Of a stretch of 20,067 nucleotides of DNA, positions 1-6,218 are shown piece by piece. The notes under the pieces were generated by a model. It was not told where the DNA came from, made no database searches, and saw only the letters and a program-made list of their open reading frames with translations. Numbering within the stretch: position 1 is the first letter of the stretch; each line of letters opens with the position of its first letter. The stretch covers positions 1 to 20,067 of the forward strand of contig CAYRJA010000056.1 in the NCBI GenBank assembly GCA_964424455.1. Direction: 5' to 3'. The DNA is from CAYRJA01 sp964424455 (lineage in GTDB: Bacteria; Bacteroidota; Bacteroidia; Chitinophagales; UBA10324). The translations under genes were made by a program, and so were the position numbers.

Positions 1-153
1 TTTCTTTTATACTTACCTGCCTTTACTTGTAGTTTTCATGCAACAATACCATTTGAAGTTAAAAATTTTCATCTGGGACCGAACCTGGCATTTGCTTATG
101 ACCCTGAAGACTTACATATTAGTTTAGGTTTTCACTTCGGGTTGGGTTTTTGA
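1..153 (+). CDS. C-terminal end of a probable outer-membrane beta-barrel protein (partial)
   Basis: The frame starting at base 1 is open from the window edge to TGA at 151-153, giving 50 residues. There is no start codon inside the window, so the gene begins to the left. The residues alternate polar and hydrophobic in strand-like fashion, and the protein ends SLGFHFGLGF with a C-terminal phenylalanine. A terminal amphipathic strand closing on an aromatic residue is typical of outer-membrane barrels in Gram-negative bacteria. The exact family cannot be named from so short a piece. An alternative is an extracellular beta-rich protein. Its stop lies about 100 bp before the left copy of the ydfG repeat, so it was probably the original upstream neighbour of ydfG. 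Confidence 0.5.
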   Translation, partial: FLLYLPAFTCSFHATIPFEVKNFHLGPNLAFAYDPEDLHISLGFHFGLGF

Positions 154-250
154 TGAGCAGGTGGGAAAATTTCTCCTATTGCAAAGCCGAAAATCACTTG
201 TTATGTCAGAGCGATCGTCCACAACAATATATTTTGTCCGAACTGGTTTT

Positions 251-380
251 TTACTTTCGAAAAATTTTCTTTTGAAAAAAACTATCTTGATTACAGGCAC
301 TACTTCCGGTTTTGGAAAAGCTATCGCTGAAAAGTTTGCCGGAAGTGGTTTCAGAGTAATTGTAACAGGAAGAAGAAATG
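251..380 (+). repeat. Left copy of a direct repeat flanking the methyltransferase module
   Basis: These 130 bases match 2064-2194. By hand alignment there are 11 substitutions and one single-base indel in a T run, about 91% identity. The last 45 bases (336-380) are identical. The repeat covers the short leader and the first 36 codons of the ydfG-like gene. Similarity stops abruptly after base 380, where the left copy continues into unrelated sequence. Upstream similarity fades near base 250. Confidence 0.9.
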
Positions 381-385
381 CTTAA
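272..385 (+). pseudogene. Truncated 5' remnant of the ydfG-like dehydrogenase gene
   Basis: TTG at 272 opens a frame that matches the first 36 residues of the intact dehydrogenase at 2086, including the TGxxxGFG dinucleotide-binding loop and the RR that follows the second strand. It diverges after base 380 and reaches TAA two codons later (383-385), so only the nucleotide-binding start of the Rossmann fold remains. It cannot encode a working enzyme because the NNAG, Ser, YxxxK and substrate parts are missing. Differences from the intact copy in the coding part are mostly silent; the visible amino-acid changes are A to T near residue 10 and KTT to KAI near residues 16-18. A longer frame starting at 161 is in phase, but its first 37 codons resemble nothing in the other copy. 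Confidence 0.85.
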
Positions 386-499
386 TGAAAGACCTGTACG
401 AAAATTTAATTATCAATCCCCAAACACTGTTTTTTTACAAAAACTAAAAGTTGCACTTATTAGTTGAACACAGTTTTTATTAAATTTAAAAAAAGTTGA
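386..499. other. Left junction spacer before the methyltransferase gene
   Basis: This is 114 bases of AT-rich DNA between the broken dehydrogenase copy and the methyltransferase start. A 20-codon frame (ATG 384 to TAA 446) is present but is too short to support as a gene; it may be debris from the donor. Two imperfect direct copies of an AACACwGTTTTT word lie near 425 and 468. I see no clear TAnnTTTG promoter element, terminator or terminal inverted repeat. Confidence 0.5.
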
Positions 500-1342
500 A
501 TGAATCCAGCTTTGTTAGAAACGAAGAATCACGCTGACATTAGTGTTCCTGTCAATAAAATATTGAATCAAGATTGTATTAAGGGGCTGAGCAAATTCCC
601 AAATGATTGTATTGACTTGGTTGTTACATCCCCACCGTATGACAATATTCGGGATTATCATGGGTTTGAAATTGACTTATCGCAACTTGGCAAAGAGCTT
701 TACAGAGTGTTGAAGCCCGGGGGAATTGCTGCCTTAGTTATGCAAGACCAAACAGTAAACTTTGCAAAATCGCTTACTACTTTTCGGACGGTGATTGATT
801 GGTGCGACAATGCAGGGTTCAGATTGTTTGAATGTGTTATCTACAAAAAATTCGGGATGGATGCAGCTTGGTGGAAACAAAGGTTTAGAATGGACCATGA
901 ATATATGCCGATATTTCTCAAAGGCGACAGACCTCAATACTTCAACAAAGAGCCGTTGAAAATTCCTTCAAAGCATGGCAACAAAACAATGACGGGTGGG
1001 GCAAACAGAAAAACAAATGGATTAACAGCAAAATCAGAAACCTTTGTAATCAATCCGATGAAATGCAGAGGAACAATTTGGGAATATCTCAACGCAGGTG
1101 ATAAAGATCCTACAAAGAGAAAACATCCCGCTCCATTTCCTGATAAAATCCCTCACGACTTTATTAATTGCTTTTGTCCGCCAAATGGAATTGTTCTTGA
1201 TCCAATGATGGGCAGTGGTTCAACAGCCGTTTCCGCTATCAAATTAAATCGCAAATATGTTGGGTTTGAAATTTCAGAAGAGTATTGTAAAATTTCCAGT
1301 GAGAGAATAAATAAAACACAGAGTTTAGAATTCCCTGCTTAG
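500..1342 (+). CDS. Site-specific DNA methyltransferase, beta class (m4C or m6A)
   Basis: The 280-residue product has the two signature motifs of SAM-dependent amino-methyltransferases in beta-class order: the catalytic TSPPY motif IV near residues 43-47, and the SAM-binding motif I, DPMMGSGST, near 234-242, followed by YVGFEI near 254-258. A HPAPFP segment (209-214) before motif I is common in this family. TSPPY is more often seen in N4-cytosine enzymes, but N6-adenine cannot be excluded. The length fits a stand-alone type II or orphan methyltransferase with a modest target-recognition region in the middle (about 110-200). Its 3' end overlaps by 4 bp the end of the convergent unknown ORF at 1339-1944. 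The whole module sits between duplicated pieces of ydfG, which points to acquisition by transfer. The recognition sequence cannot be read from the gene. Confidence 0.92.
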   Translation: MNPALLETKNHADISVPVNKILNQDCIKGLSKFPNDCIDLVVTSPPYDNIRDYHGFEIDLSQLGKELYRVLKPGGIAALVMQDQTVNFAKSLTTFRTVIDWCDNAGFRLFECVIYKKFGMDAAWWKQRFRMDHEYMPIFLKGDRPQYFNKEPLKIPSKHGNKTMTGGANRKTNGLTAKSETFVINPMKCRGTIWEYLNAGDKDPTKRKHPAPFPDKIPHDFINCFCPPNGIVLDPMMGSGSTAVSAIKLNRKYVGFEISEEYCKISSERINKTQSLEFPA

Positions 1343-1944
1343 AACATCTTGGAGGGTTCTTCCAAAGTGTATTCAATGTTGTCCCCACTTGTCATTGCCC
1401 ATGACAACGGTTCTTTTTTTAGGAACTCTTCAAATGTTCCTCCATTAAGTCGTTTCCCAGATCCTGTAAAATCTTTCTTTGTGAATTTATAAAGAGAATA
1501 TTTATCCCATCGCCATGCTTCTGGTTTATATGACCAACCGGTAGTTTCAGAAAGTAATCTCAGAAAAGCGATTACTCGTTTTTTAGCTTCTTCATTTATT
1601 TTACTACTATCTTGTACATCAACTTCAATATTAAATGGTTCTCCGTCTTTAGTAGAAATTCGTAATCGGTCGCCTCTCTCTTTACTAATACTAATTTCAT
1701 CCCTCTTTCTGAAAAAATCATCCATCGCTCTCATCAGAGTAATTATAGTGTACTTATCATTTTCAAAAAGAAAATGCAAGGATGAATCCGTTTTATTTGC
1801 TTTCAAATACTTCAGCCAATCCAAAACATTCTCAGGATAAGAAAACAGAACATTGAAAGTTCCATCAGTAAAAAACAGAGGACAAATTGCACTTTCGGGT
1901 AAATTGATTCTTTTCAAAGTATTATCAAGAATTCCGTATTCCAT
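1339..1944 (-). CDS. Unrecognised 201-residue protein paired with the methyltransferase; candidate restriction partner
   Basis: I do not recognise the family. The ATG is at 1942-1944 and the frame is intact, ending convergently with a 4-bp overlap into the methyltransferase gene. The product is soluble-looking, with no signal peptide or membrane segment and many charged residues. The N-terminal half is aromatic and hydrophobic; a charged stretch (about 85-140) includes an IEVDVQD strand; the C-terminal half is rich in Trp, Lys and Phe. I cannot find a convincing PD-(D/E)xK, HNH, GIY-YIG or PLD motif. The inference that it may be a restriction endonuclease rests only on its location beside a methyltransferase inside one inserted unit and on a length typical of small type II enzymes. 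A passenger gene of unrelated function is equally possible. Confidence 0.7.
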   Translation of the reverse strand: MEYGILDNTLKRINLPESAICPLFFTDGTFNVLFSYPENVLDWLKYLKANKTDSSLHFLFENDKYTIITLMRAMDDFFRKRDEISISKERGDRLRISTKDGEPFNIEVDVQDSSKINEEAKKRVIAFLRLLSETTGWSYKPEAWRWDKYSLYKFTKKDFTGSGKRLNGGTFEEFLKKEPLSWAMTSGDNIEYTLEEPSKMF

Positions 1945-2045
1945 TTAAGAATATGGGTAATAGGATTGTTTCTATACCGCCATTTTATTTATACTCACGA
2001 TTCCTCTCCCACAGAGAGTTATTCTTTTACATATCATGGCTAAAT

Positions 2046-2072
2046 TTGCAAAGCAGTAATTCTTTACTTTTG
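2046..2072 (+). promoter_or_regulatory. Putative Bacteroidota-type promoter for the ydfG-like gene
   Basis: TACTTTTG at 2065-2072 matches the Bacteroidota -7 element TAnnTTTG. A TTG at 2046-2048 could serve as the -33 element, though the 16-base spacing is slightly short. The TTG start codon at 2086 follows closely, so the leader would be only a few bases. TAAATTTG at 2041-2048 also matches the -7 pattern and is an alternative. This rests on consensus matching only. Confidence 0.4.
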
Positions 2073-2194
2073 AGAAAATTTCTTTTTGAAAAAAACCATC
2101 TTAATTACAGGCGCTACCTCCGGCTTTGGAAAAACTACGGCTGAAAAGTTTGCCGGAAGTGGTTTCAGAGTAATTGTAACAGGAAGAAGAAATG
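2064..2194 (+). repeat. Right copy of the direct repeat; leader and first 36 codons of ydfG-like gene
   Basis: This is the partner of 251-380. It runs directly into the intact dehydrogenase gene and so is the functional copy. Between the two copies lie about 1.68 kb holding the methyltransferase and the unknown ORF. Unlike the left copy (TACTTTCG), the right copy keeps a perfect TAnnTTTG box (TACTTTTG, 2065-2072). Confidence 0.9.
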
Positions 2195-2844
2195 AACGAC
2201 TAAAAAAACTTGAAAAAGAATTAACAGAAAATTTCAATGCAGAAATTCATCCTCTTTGTTTCGATGTCAGAGATAAGAATAAAGTGAGAAAAGCAATTGA
2301 CTCGCTGCCGGCAGAATGGAAATCCATAGACCTGCTGGTAAACAACGCAGGACTTGCCGCCGGATTCGACAACTTCACTGAAGCATCTATAGACGATTGG
2401 GAACAAATGATTGATACCAATGTGAAGGGCTTGCTTTATGTAACCCGTCAGGTTCTGCCGCTAATGGAGCAAAGTTTATCACCATATATTTTTAATATCG
2501 GTTCAACTGCCGGGAAGTATGTCTATGAAAAGGGCAATGTTTATAATGCAACCAAATTTGCGGTAGATGCCCTGTCACAGGCAATGCGTATTGATTTGCT
2601 CAGTAAAAATATTCGTGTTACAGCTATTCATCCGGGCGCTGCGGAAACTGAATTTTCTCTCGTTCGGTTTAAAGGAGATAAGGAAAAATCAAACAAGGTT
2701 TACAAGGGATTCAAACCTTTGGCGGCTGAAGACATTGCAGATATTATTTTTTACTGTGCTAACCTGCCTTCGCATGTTTGCATTAATGAACTGATTGTTA
2801 CACCAACAGCTCAGGCAAATCCATATTACATCAACCGGCAATAA
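2086..2844 (+). CDS. ydfG: NADP-dependent short-chain dehydrogenase, YdfG-like (3-hydroxy acid dehydrogenase family)
   Basis: The 252-residue product is a classical SDR. The cofactor loop TGATSGFG is at 8-15, a TGRR basic pair at 34-35 suggests NADP preference, NNAG is at 86-89, the catalytic Ser is near 140, YNATK gives Tyr153 and Lys157, and the PG turn is at 183-184. Stretches such as PAEWxxIDxLVNNAGLA, MIDTNxKGL, INIGSTAG-like and EFSxVRFKGD closely follow E. coli YdfG, which oxidises 3-hydroxy acids and beta-hydroxy amino acids (L-allo-threonine, serine) and reduces malonic semialdehyde. The length is normal. The start is TTG, supported by the family's N-terminus and by the same TTG in the duplicated copy. 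The 3' end overlaps the convergent PLP-enzyme gene by 14 bp. The true substrate is inferred. Confidence 0.88.
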   Translation: MKKTILITGATSGFGKTTAEKFAGSGFRVIVTGRRNERLKKLEKELTENFNAEIHPLCFDVRDKNKVRKAIDSLPAEWKSIDLLVNNAGLAAGFDNFTEASIDDWEQMIDTNVKGLLYVTRQVLPLMEQSLSPYIFNIGSTAGKYVYEKGNVYNATKFAVDALSQAMRIDLLSKNIRVTAIHPGAAETEFSLVRFKGDKEKSNKVYKGFKPLAAEDIADIIFYCANLPSHVCINELIVTPTAQANPYYINRQ

Positions 2845-4027
2845 CTTTTTTCACCGCTTCGGTCAGATACTCATACTGCTCCATAGAATTATATGCCTGC
2901 ACAGAAATGCGCAGCCAGTTTCTCGGGTTGGCATTGTTCCACACAAACACCGGTACTTCTATATCAAACTCTTTCCAAAGCTTTTCCTGTGGAGCAGATA
3001 CCGAATTAAATGTAACAGCAGGAATTTCTCCTTTCCCGATTTGAATAACCGATAAAGTTCCTATTATTGATTCAGGGGCGGGTAATGGCAGATTCAGTTT
3101 CTCTGAAATATATTTTCTTGCTTTCAAAGTCAGCGAGCGGTTATGTTCCCGTAATTCTTTCCATCCTCCGGGAAACAGTGTTGCCATAAATTCAATTGCG
3201 TCTTTAATACAGAGGTACGGTGTAAAATCATTTGTTCCCAACCAGAAGAAATGCGACGACCAAAGTCTGTCGCCTGCTTTCTTGTCATAAGTATGGCTTA
3301 TCACCATCGGATGAATCAGATGTTGCCTGTCTTTTCTTACATGAAGAAATGCAGAACCTTTCGGTGAGCAAATCCACTTGTGACAGTTTCCGGTATAATA
3401 AGCAGCGCCGATATCATCAATATTTAAATCCACCATACCCGGAGTATGAGCGCCATCAATCAATGTATCAATCCCTTTTTCTTTCAGCGCTGTTACAATC
3501 TCTTTCACGGGAAAAATAATTCCGGTTGGAGAAGTGATGTGATCTATCATCACCAGTCGTGTGCGGGGTGTTACACTTTTCAGAATAGCTGCTGTTACTT
3601 CCGCAGGTGAGTTTAGCGGAAACGGAACTTCTGCTGTTACAGCTTTTGCTCCCGATTTTTCTGCAAACCATTTCATTGCATTGTTACAGGCGCCGTATCC
3701 ATGATTCGTAGTAATCAGTTCATCGCCTTTGTTAAACTGCAAAGAGTTCAACACTGTATTCACTCCTACTGTGGCGTTATTCACAAATGCAATGTCCGTT
3801 GATTTTGCTCCTATGAACTGTGCAAGTGATTCTTTGCTTGCCCAGAGTTTATCTTCTAATTCACGAAGCACATAACGGACCGGCTCGGCTTCCATCTGTT
3901 TTCTGTACTCATTTTGTTTCTGTAACACCTGAACAGGACAAGCGCCAAAAGATCCATGATTCAAAAAAACAATATCTCTATCAATCTCCCAATGTTTAGC
4001 TAATGGAGAATAAGATGGTTTATTCAT
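2831..4027 (-). CDS. Class-V PLP-dependent enzyme, isopenicillin N epimerase-like (cytosolic)
   Basis: The 398-residue product has the class-V aminotransferase fold signature: an N-terminal LNHGSFG at 22-28, the PLP-ring aspartate in DGAH at 191-194, and the Schiff-base lysine in CHKW (Lys217), followed by SPKGSAFLHV. This arrangement is found in isopenicillin N epimerase (CefD)-like proteins, a broad group of epimerases, lyases and desulfurases on amino acids. There is no signal peptide. The gene is divergent from a second class-V enzyme (4108) across an 80-bp spacer, and its end overlaps ydfG convergently. No beta-lactam gene is nearby, so a CefD role is unlikely; the substrate is unknown. 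It is rich in the TGTAACA word (six copies). Confidence 0.85.
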   Translation of the reverse strand: MNKPSYSPLAKHWEIDRDIVFLNHGSFGACPVQVLQKQNEYRKQMEAEPVRYVLRELEDKLWASKESLAQFIGAKSTDIAFVNNATVGVNTVLNSLQFNKGDELITTNHGYGACNNAMKWFAEKSGAKAVTAEVPFPLNSPAEVTAAILKSVTPRTRLVMIDHITSPTGIIFPVKEIVTALKEKGIDTLIDGAHTPGMVDLNIDDIGAAYYTGNCHKWICSPKGSAFLHVRKDRQHLIHPMVISHTYDKKAGDRLWSSHFFWLGTNDFTPYLCIKDAIEFMATLFPGGWKELREHNRSLTLKARKYISEKLNLPLPAPESIIGTLSVIQIGKGEIPAVTFNSVSAPQEKLWKEFDIEVPVFVWNNANPRNWLRISVQAYNSMEQYEYLTEAVKKVIAG

Positions 4028-4107
4028 ATAAATATTTTCAGGTCAAAATAAATTCTTCCGTACGACATTTCTGATAATATTTATATTAGTAACCTAAAAA
4101 GTTTACT
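4028..4107. promoter_or_regulatory. Divergent promoter region of the two class-V PLP enzymes
   Basis: This 80-bp AT-rich spacer must hold the start signals of both genes. A TATTTTG-like box reads toward the minus-strand gene, but it is one base short of the TAnnTTTG consensus. I see no clear operator palindrome. Confidence 0.35.
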
Positions 4108-5427
4108 ATGCTTACACATCGCCGTCAGTTCTTACAACGAGTCGGAATAGCAACAGCAACAGGATTGGTAGCTCCTTCGCTTCTGAATTTTAATACGCTT
4201 CATGCAGAAGCTGTGAAAGAAGCGTCTAATCGCGTGGCGGGTTTGTCGCCCGAAGAAGTGGCGATGGATGAAGAGTACTGGAAAACAATTCAACTTGCTT
4301 ATTCTGTTTCACCTACCGTTATCAATCTTAACAATGGCGGAGTTAGTCCTCAGCCGATTCTTGTTCAGGATATGCTTGACCGCTATGTCCGCGATTGTAA
4401 TCAGGCGCCGAGTTATTATATGTGGCGGATTCTGGATATGGGAAGAGAACCGCTACGCGAAAAGCTTGCTCTGCTGGCAGGAACTTCTCCGGAAGAAATT
4501 GCTATCAACAGAAATTCCACTGAGGCGCTGGAAACCATCATCTTTGGTTTGAACCTGAATGAAGGAGATGAAGTAGTGTTATGCAAACAGGATTATCCGA
4601 ATATGTTTAACGCATGGAAACTTCGTGAGAAGCGACATAAAATTAAAATCGTCTGGCTGGATTTGGATTTACCTAAAGAGAATGATGACTATTTTGTAAA
4701 AATCTATTCTGATGCTGTAACAGACAAAACCAAAATTGTTCACCTTACTCATTGTATTAACTGGATAGGGCAGTTTATTCCGGTTAAAAAGATTGCAGAT
4801 GCAGTGAAGAAAAAAAATCCGGCAATAGAAGTAGTGTGCGATATTGCTCATTCATTCTGTCACATTGATTTCAAAATTCCTGATTTGAATGTAGAATATG
4901 CCGGTACAAGTTTGCATAAGTGGATGTGTGCGCCGTTTGGCTGCGGAATGTTGTATGTGAAAAAGGAAAAGATAAAATCGCTCTGGCCCTTGTTCGCAAA
5001 TGATGCCCCCGACAAAGATGACATCCGCAAATTTGAAGTTCTCGGCACACGTTCATTTCCCATAGAGCAGGCAATGGGTTATTCACTTGATTTCCATAAT
5101 ACTATTGGTACGGCAAGAAAAGAAGCCCGCCTTCGTTATCTGAAAAACTATTGGATGGAACGGGTTAAAGATGTTCCGAAAGTGCAACTTTATACTTCAA
5201 TGAAAAAAGAATACGGCTGCGGAATCGGAACTTTCTATGTAGAAGGAGAAGACCTGAAAGAAATTGACAAGAAACTTTTCGACAAGTATAAAATACACAC
5301 CACCTCTATTGACTACGAACATTTCAAACACATCCGTGTGTCGCCGAATGTTTATACCACTCTTTATGATTTGGATAAATTAGTAAAAGCCATTAAAGAT
5401 ATTGCTGCCAATGGTGCAAAATCGTAG
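4108..5427 (+). CDS. Class-V PLP-dependent enzyme with Tat-type export signal, isopenicillin N epimerase-like
   Basis: The 439-residue product starts with THRRQFLQRVG (3-13), a twin-arginine motif of the RRxFL type, then a weakly hydrophobic Ala/Thr/Gly stretch and a likely AxA-like cleavage near residue 33. The catalytic part then shows LNNGGVS near 74-80, the PLP aspartate in CDIAHSF (Asp245) and the Schiff-base lysine in LHKW (Lys271). Tat export suits enzymes that bind their cofactor before export; the Pseudomonas pyoverdine enzyme PvdN is a known periplasmic PLP protein of this fold. The gene is divergent from a shorter homologue without a signal (2831-4027). The substrate is unknown. 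It ends 32 bp before the convergent rsmI-like gene. Confidence 0.85.
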   Translation: MLTHRRQFLQRVGIATATGLVAPSLLNFNTLHAEAVKEASNRVAGLSPEEVAMDEEYWKTIQLAYSVSPTVINLNNGGVSPQPILVQDMLDRYVRDCNQAPSYYMWRILDMGREPLREKLALLAGTSPEEIAINRNSTEALETIIFGLNLNEGDEVVLCKQDYPNMFNAWKLREKRHKIKIVWLDLDLPKENDDYFVKIYSDAVTDKTKIVHLTHCINWIGQFIPVKKIADAVKKKNPAIEVVCDIAHSFCHIDFKIPDLNVEYAGTSLHKWMCAPFGCGMLYVKKEKIKSLWPLFANDAPDKDDIRKFEVLGTRSFPIEQAMGYSLDFHNTIGTARKEARLRYLKNYWMERVKDVPKVQLYTSMKKEYGCGIGTFYVEGEDLKEIDKKLFDKYKIHTTSIDYEHFKHIRVSPNVYTTLYDLDKLVKAIKDIAANGAKS

Positions 5428-5444
5428 GGAACAAGAATTAATAT

Positions 5445-5459
5445 CTGTTACTGTAACAG
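5445..5459. repeat. Perfect inverted repeat made of two TGTAACA-type words in a convergent spacer
   Basis: CTGTTAC (5445-5451) and GTAACAG (5453-5459) are exact reverse complements around a single T. The repeat fills the end of the 32-bp spacer between two convergent stop codons. The loop is too small for a normal hairpin of full stem length and no strong T tract follows, so a canonical terminator is not evident. A site for a dimeric protein is as likely. Confidence 0.7.
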
Positions 5460-6197
5460 TTATTTACAGATAAGGAAAACTGCCGGCTTCTTATTGATGT
5501 CGGGAACATTTCTCTTCCACTCAGCTATTGTTTTCGTTTTGATAAATTCTGACGAAGCAGTTATATCTGCTGCAATACAAAGTGGTGTCTGAGGATGGCA
5601 CACAGATAGAATATCCTGTAACAGCGATTGATTCCGGTAGGGCGCTTCAATAAATATCTGGGTCTCATTTTCTTTCACAGCCACTCTTTCCATCTCCTGA
5701 ATTTTTTTCACTCTCTCCTCTTTCTTCACTGGAATATATCCATGAAAACAAAAGCGTTGTCCGTTCATTCCTGAAGCGATAAGCGCCAATATAACAGATG
5801 AAGGTCCGGTCAGTGGTCTTACTGTAACATTGTTTCTATGTGCCAGCCTGACATAATTATTCCCCGGGTCGGCAAGCGCCGGCAGTCCTGCTTCAGAAAT
5901 CAGTCCCGCATCTTTACCTGAAAGCAAATGAGTAAGAAATATCTCGCTGATATTTTCAGGCGAATGTTTATCCATTTCAATCATCTGCACTTTATCAAAT
6001 TTTTTTTTGTAGCCAATACTTCTTAAAAACCTTCTGGCGGTTCTGCTGTTTTCAGCTATAAAAAAGTCGAGCTGCCTGACCTGTACTTTTACATATTCTG
6101 GAATTACTTCCGGCGCTTCTTCCGACAGCGAGCACGGAATCAGATATAATATACCTGAAATTTTTTCTCTCAAAGAAATTATTTTTGAAGCACACAA
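5460..6197 (-). CDS. RsmI-like SAM-dependent methyltransferase (tetrapyrrole methylase fold)
   Basis: The product of up to 245 residues has RsmI-family hallmarks: a YLIP-type first strand (18-21), the GLISEAGLPALADPG loop (98-112) corresponding to the SxAGTPxxSDPG motif, PLTGPSSVILALIASG (128-143) and an IFIEAPYRN segment (181-189) in the place of FYESPHR. RsmI 2'-O-methylates C1402 of 16S rRNA. The changed residues (EAGLP for DAGTP, EAPYR for ESPHR) suggest the divergent second subfamily common in Bacteroidota, so the exact target is uncertain. The start is uncertain: the longest frame uses TTG at 6195-6197, and another in-frame TTG (codon 9, about 6173) would suit the family N-terminus better. 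It is divergent from the glycosylase gene, 21 bp away. Confidence 0.8.
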   Translation of the reverse strand: MCASKIISLREKISGILYLIPCSLSEEAPEVIPEYVKVQVRQLDFFIAENSRTARRFLRSIGYKKKFDKVQMIEMDKHSPENISEIFLTHLLSGKDAGLISEAGLPALADPGNNYVRLAHRNNVTVRPLTGPSSVILALIASGMNGQRFCFHGYIPVKKEERVKKIQEMERVAVKENETQIFIEAPYRNQSLLQDILSVCHPQTPLCIAADITASSEFIKTKTIAEWKRNVPDINKKPAVFLICK

Positions 6198-6218
6198 GGT
6201 CAGAACAATTTTTCAGAG

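Noticed and set aside
161..385. 74-residue frame starting at ATG 161 as an independent gene
   Set aside because: Only its second half has meaning, and that half is the truncated copy of the ydfG start. The first 37 codons resemble nothing in the intact copy, and no domain is complete.
2004..2018. Small hairpin CTCTC-ccaca-GAGAG as a terminator or insertion end
   Set aside because: A 5-bp stem without a T tract is common by chance, and no matching copy lies at the other end of the module.
1953..2144. 63-residue plus-strand frame running into the ydfG start
   Set aside because: It overlaps the promoter and first codons of ydfG in another frame, has no recognisable sequence and no start signals.
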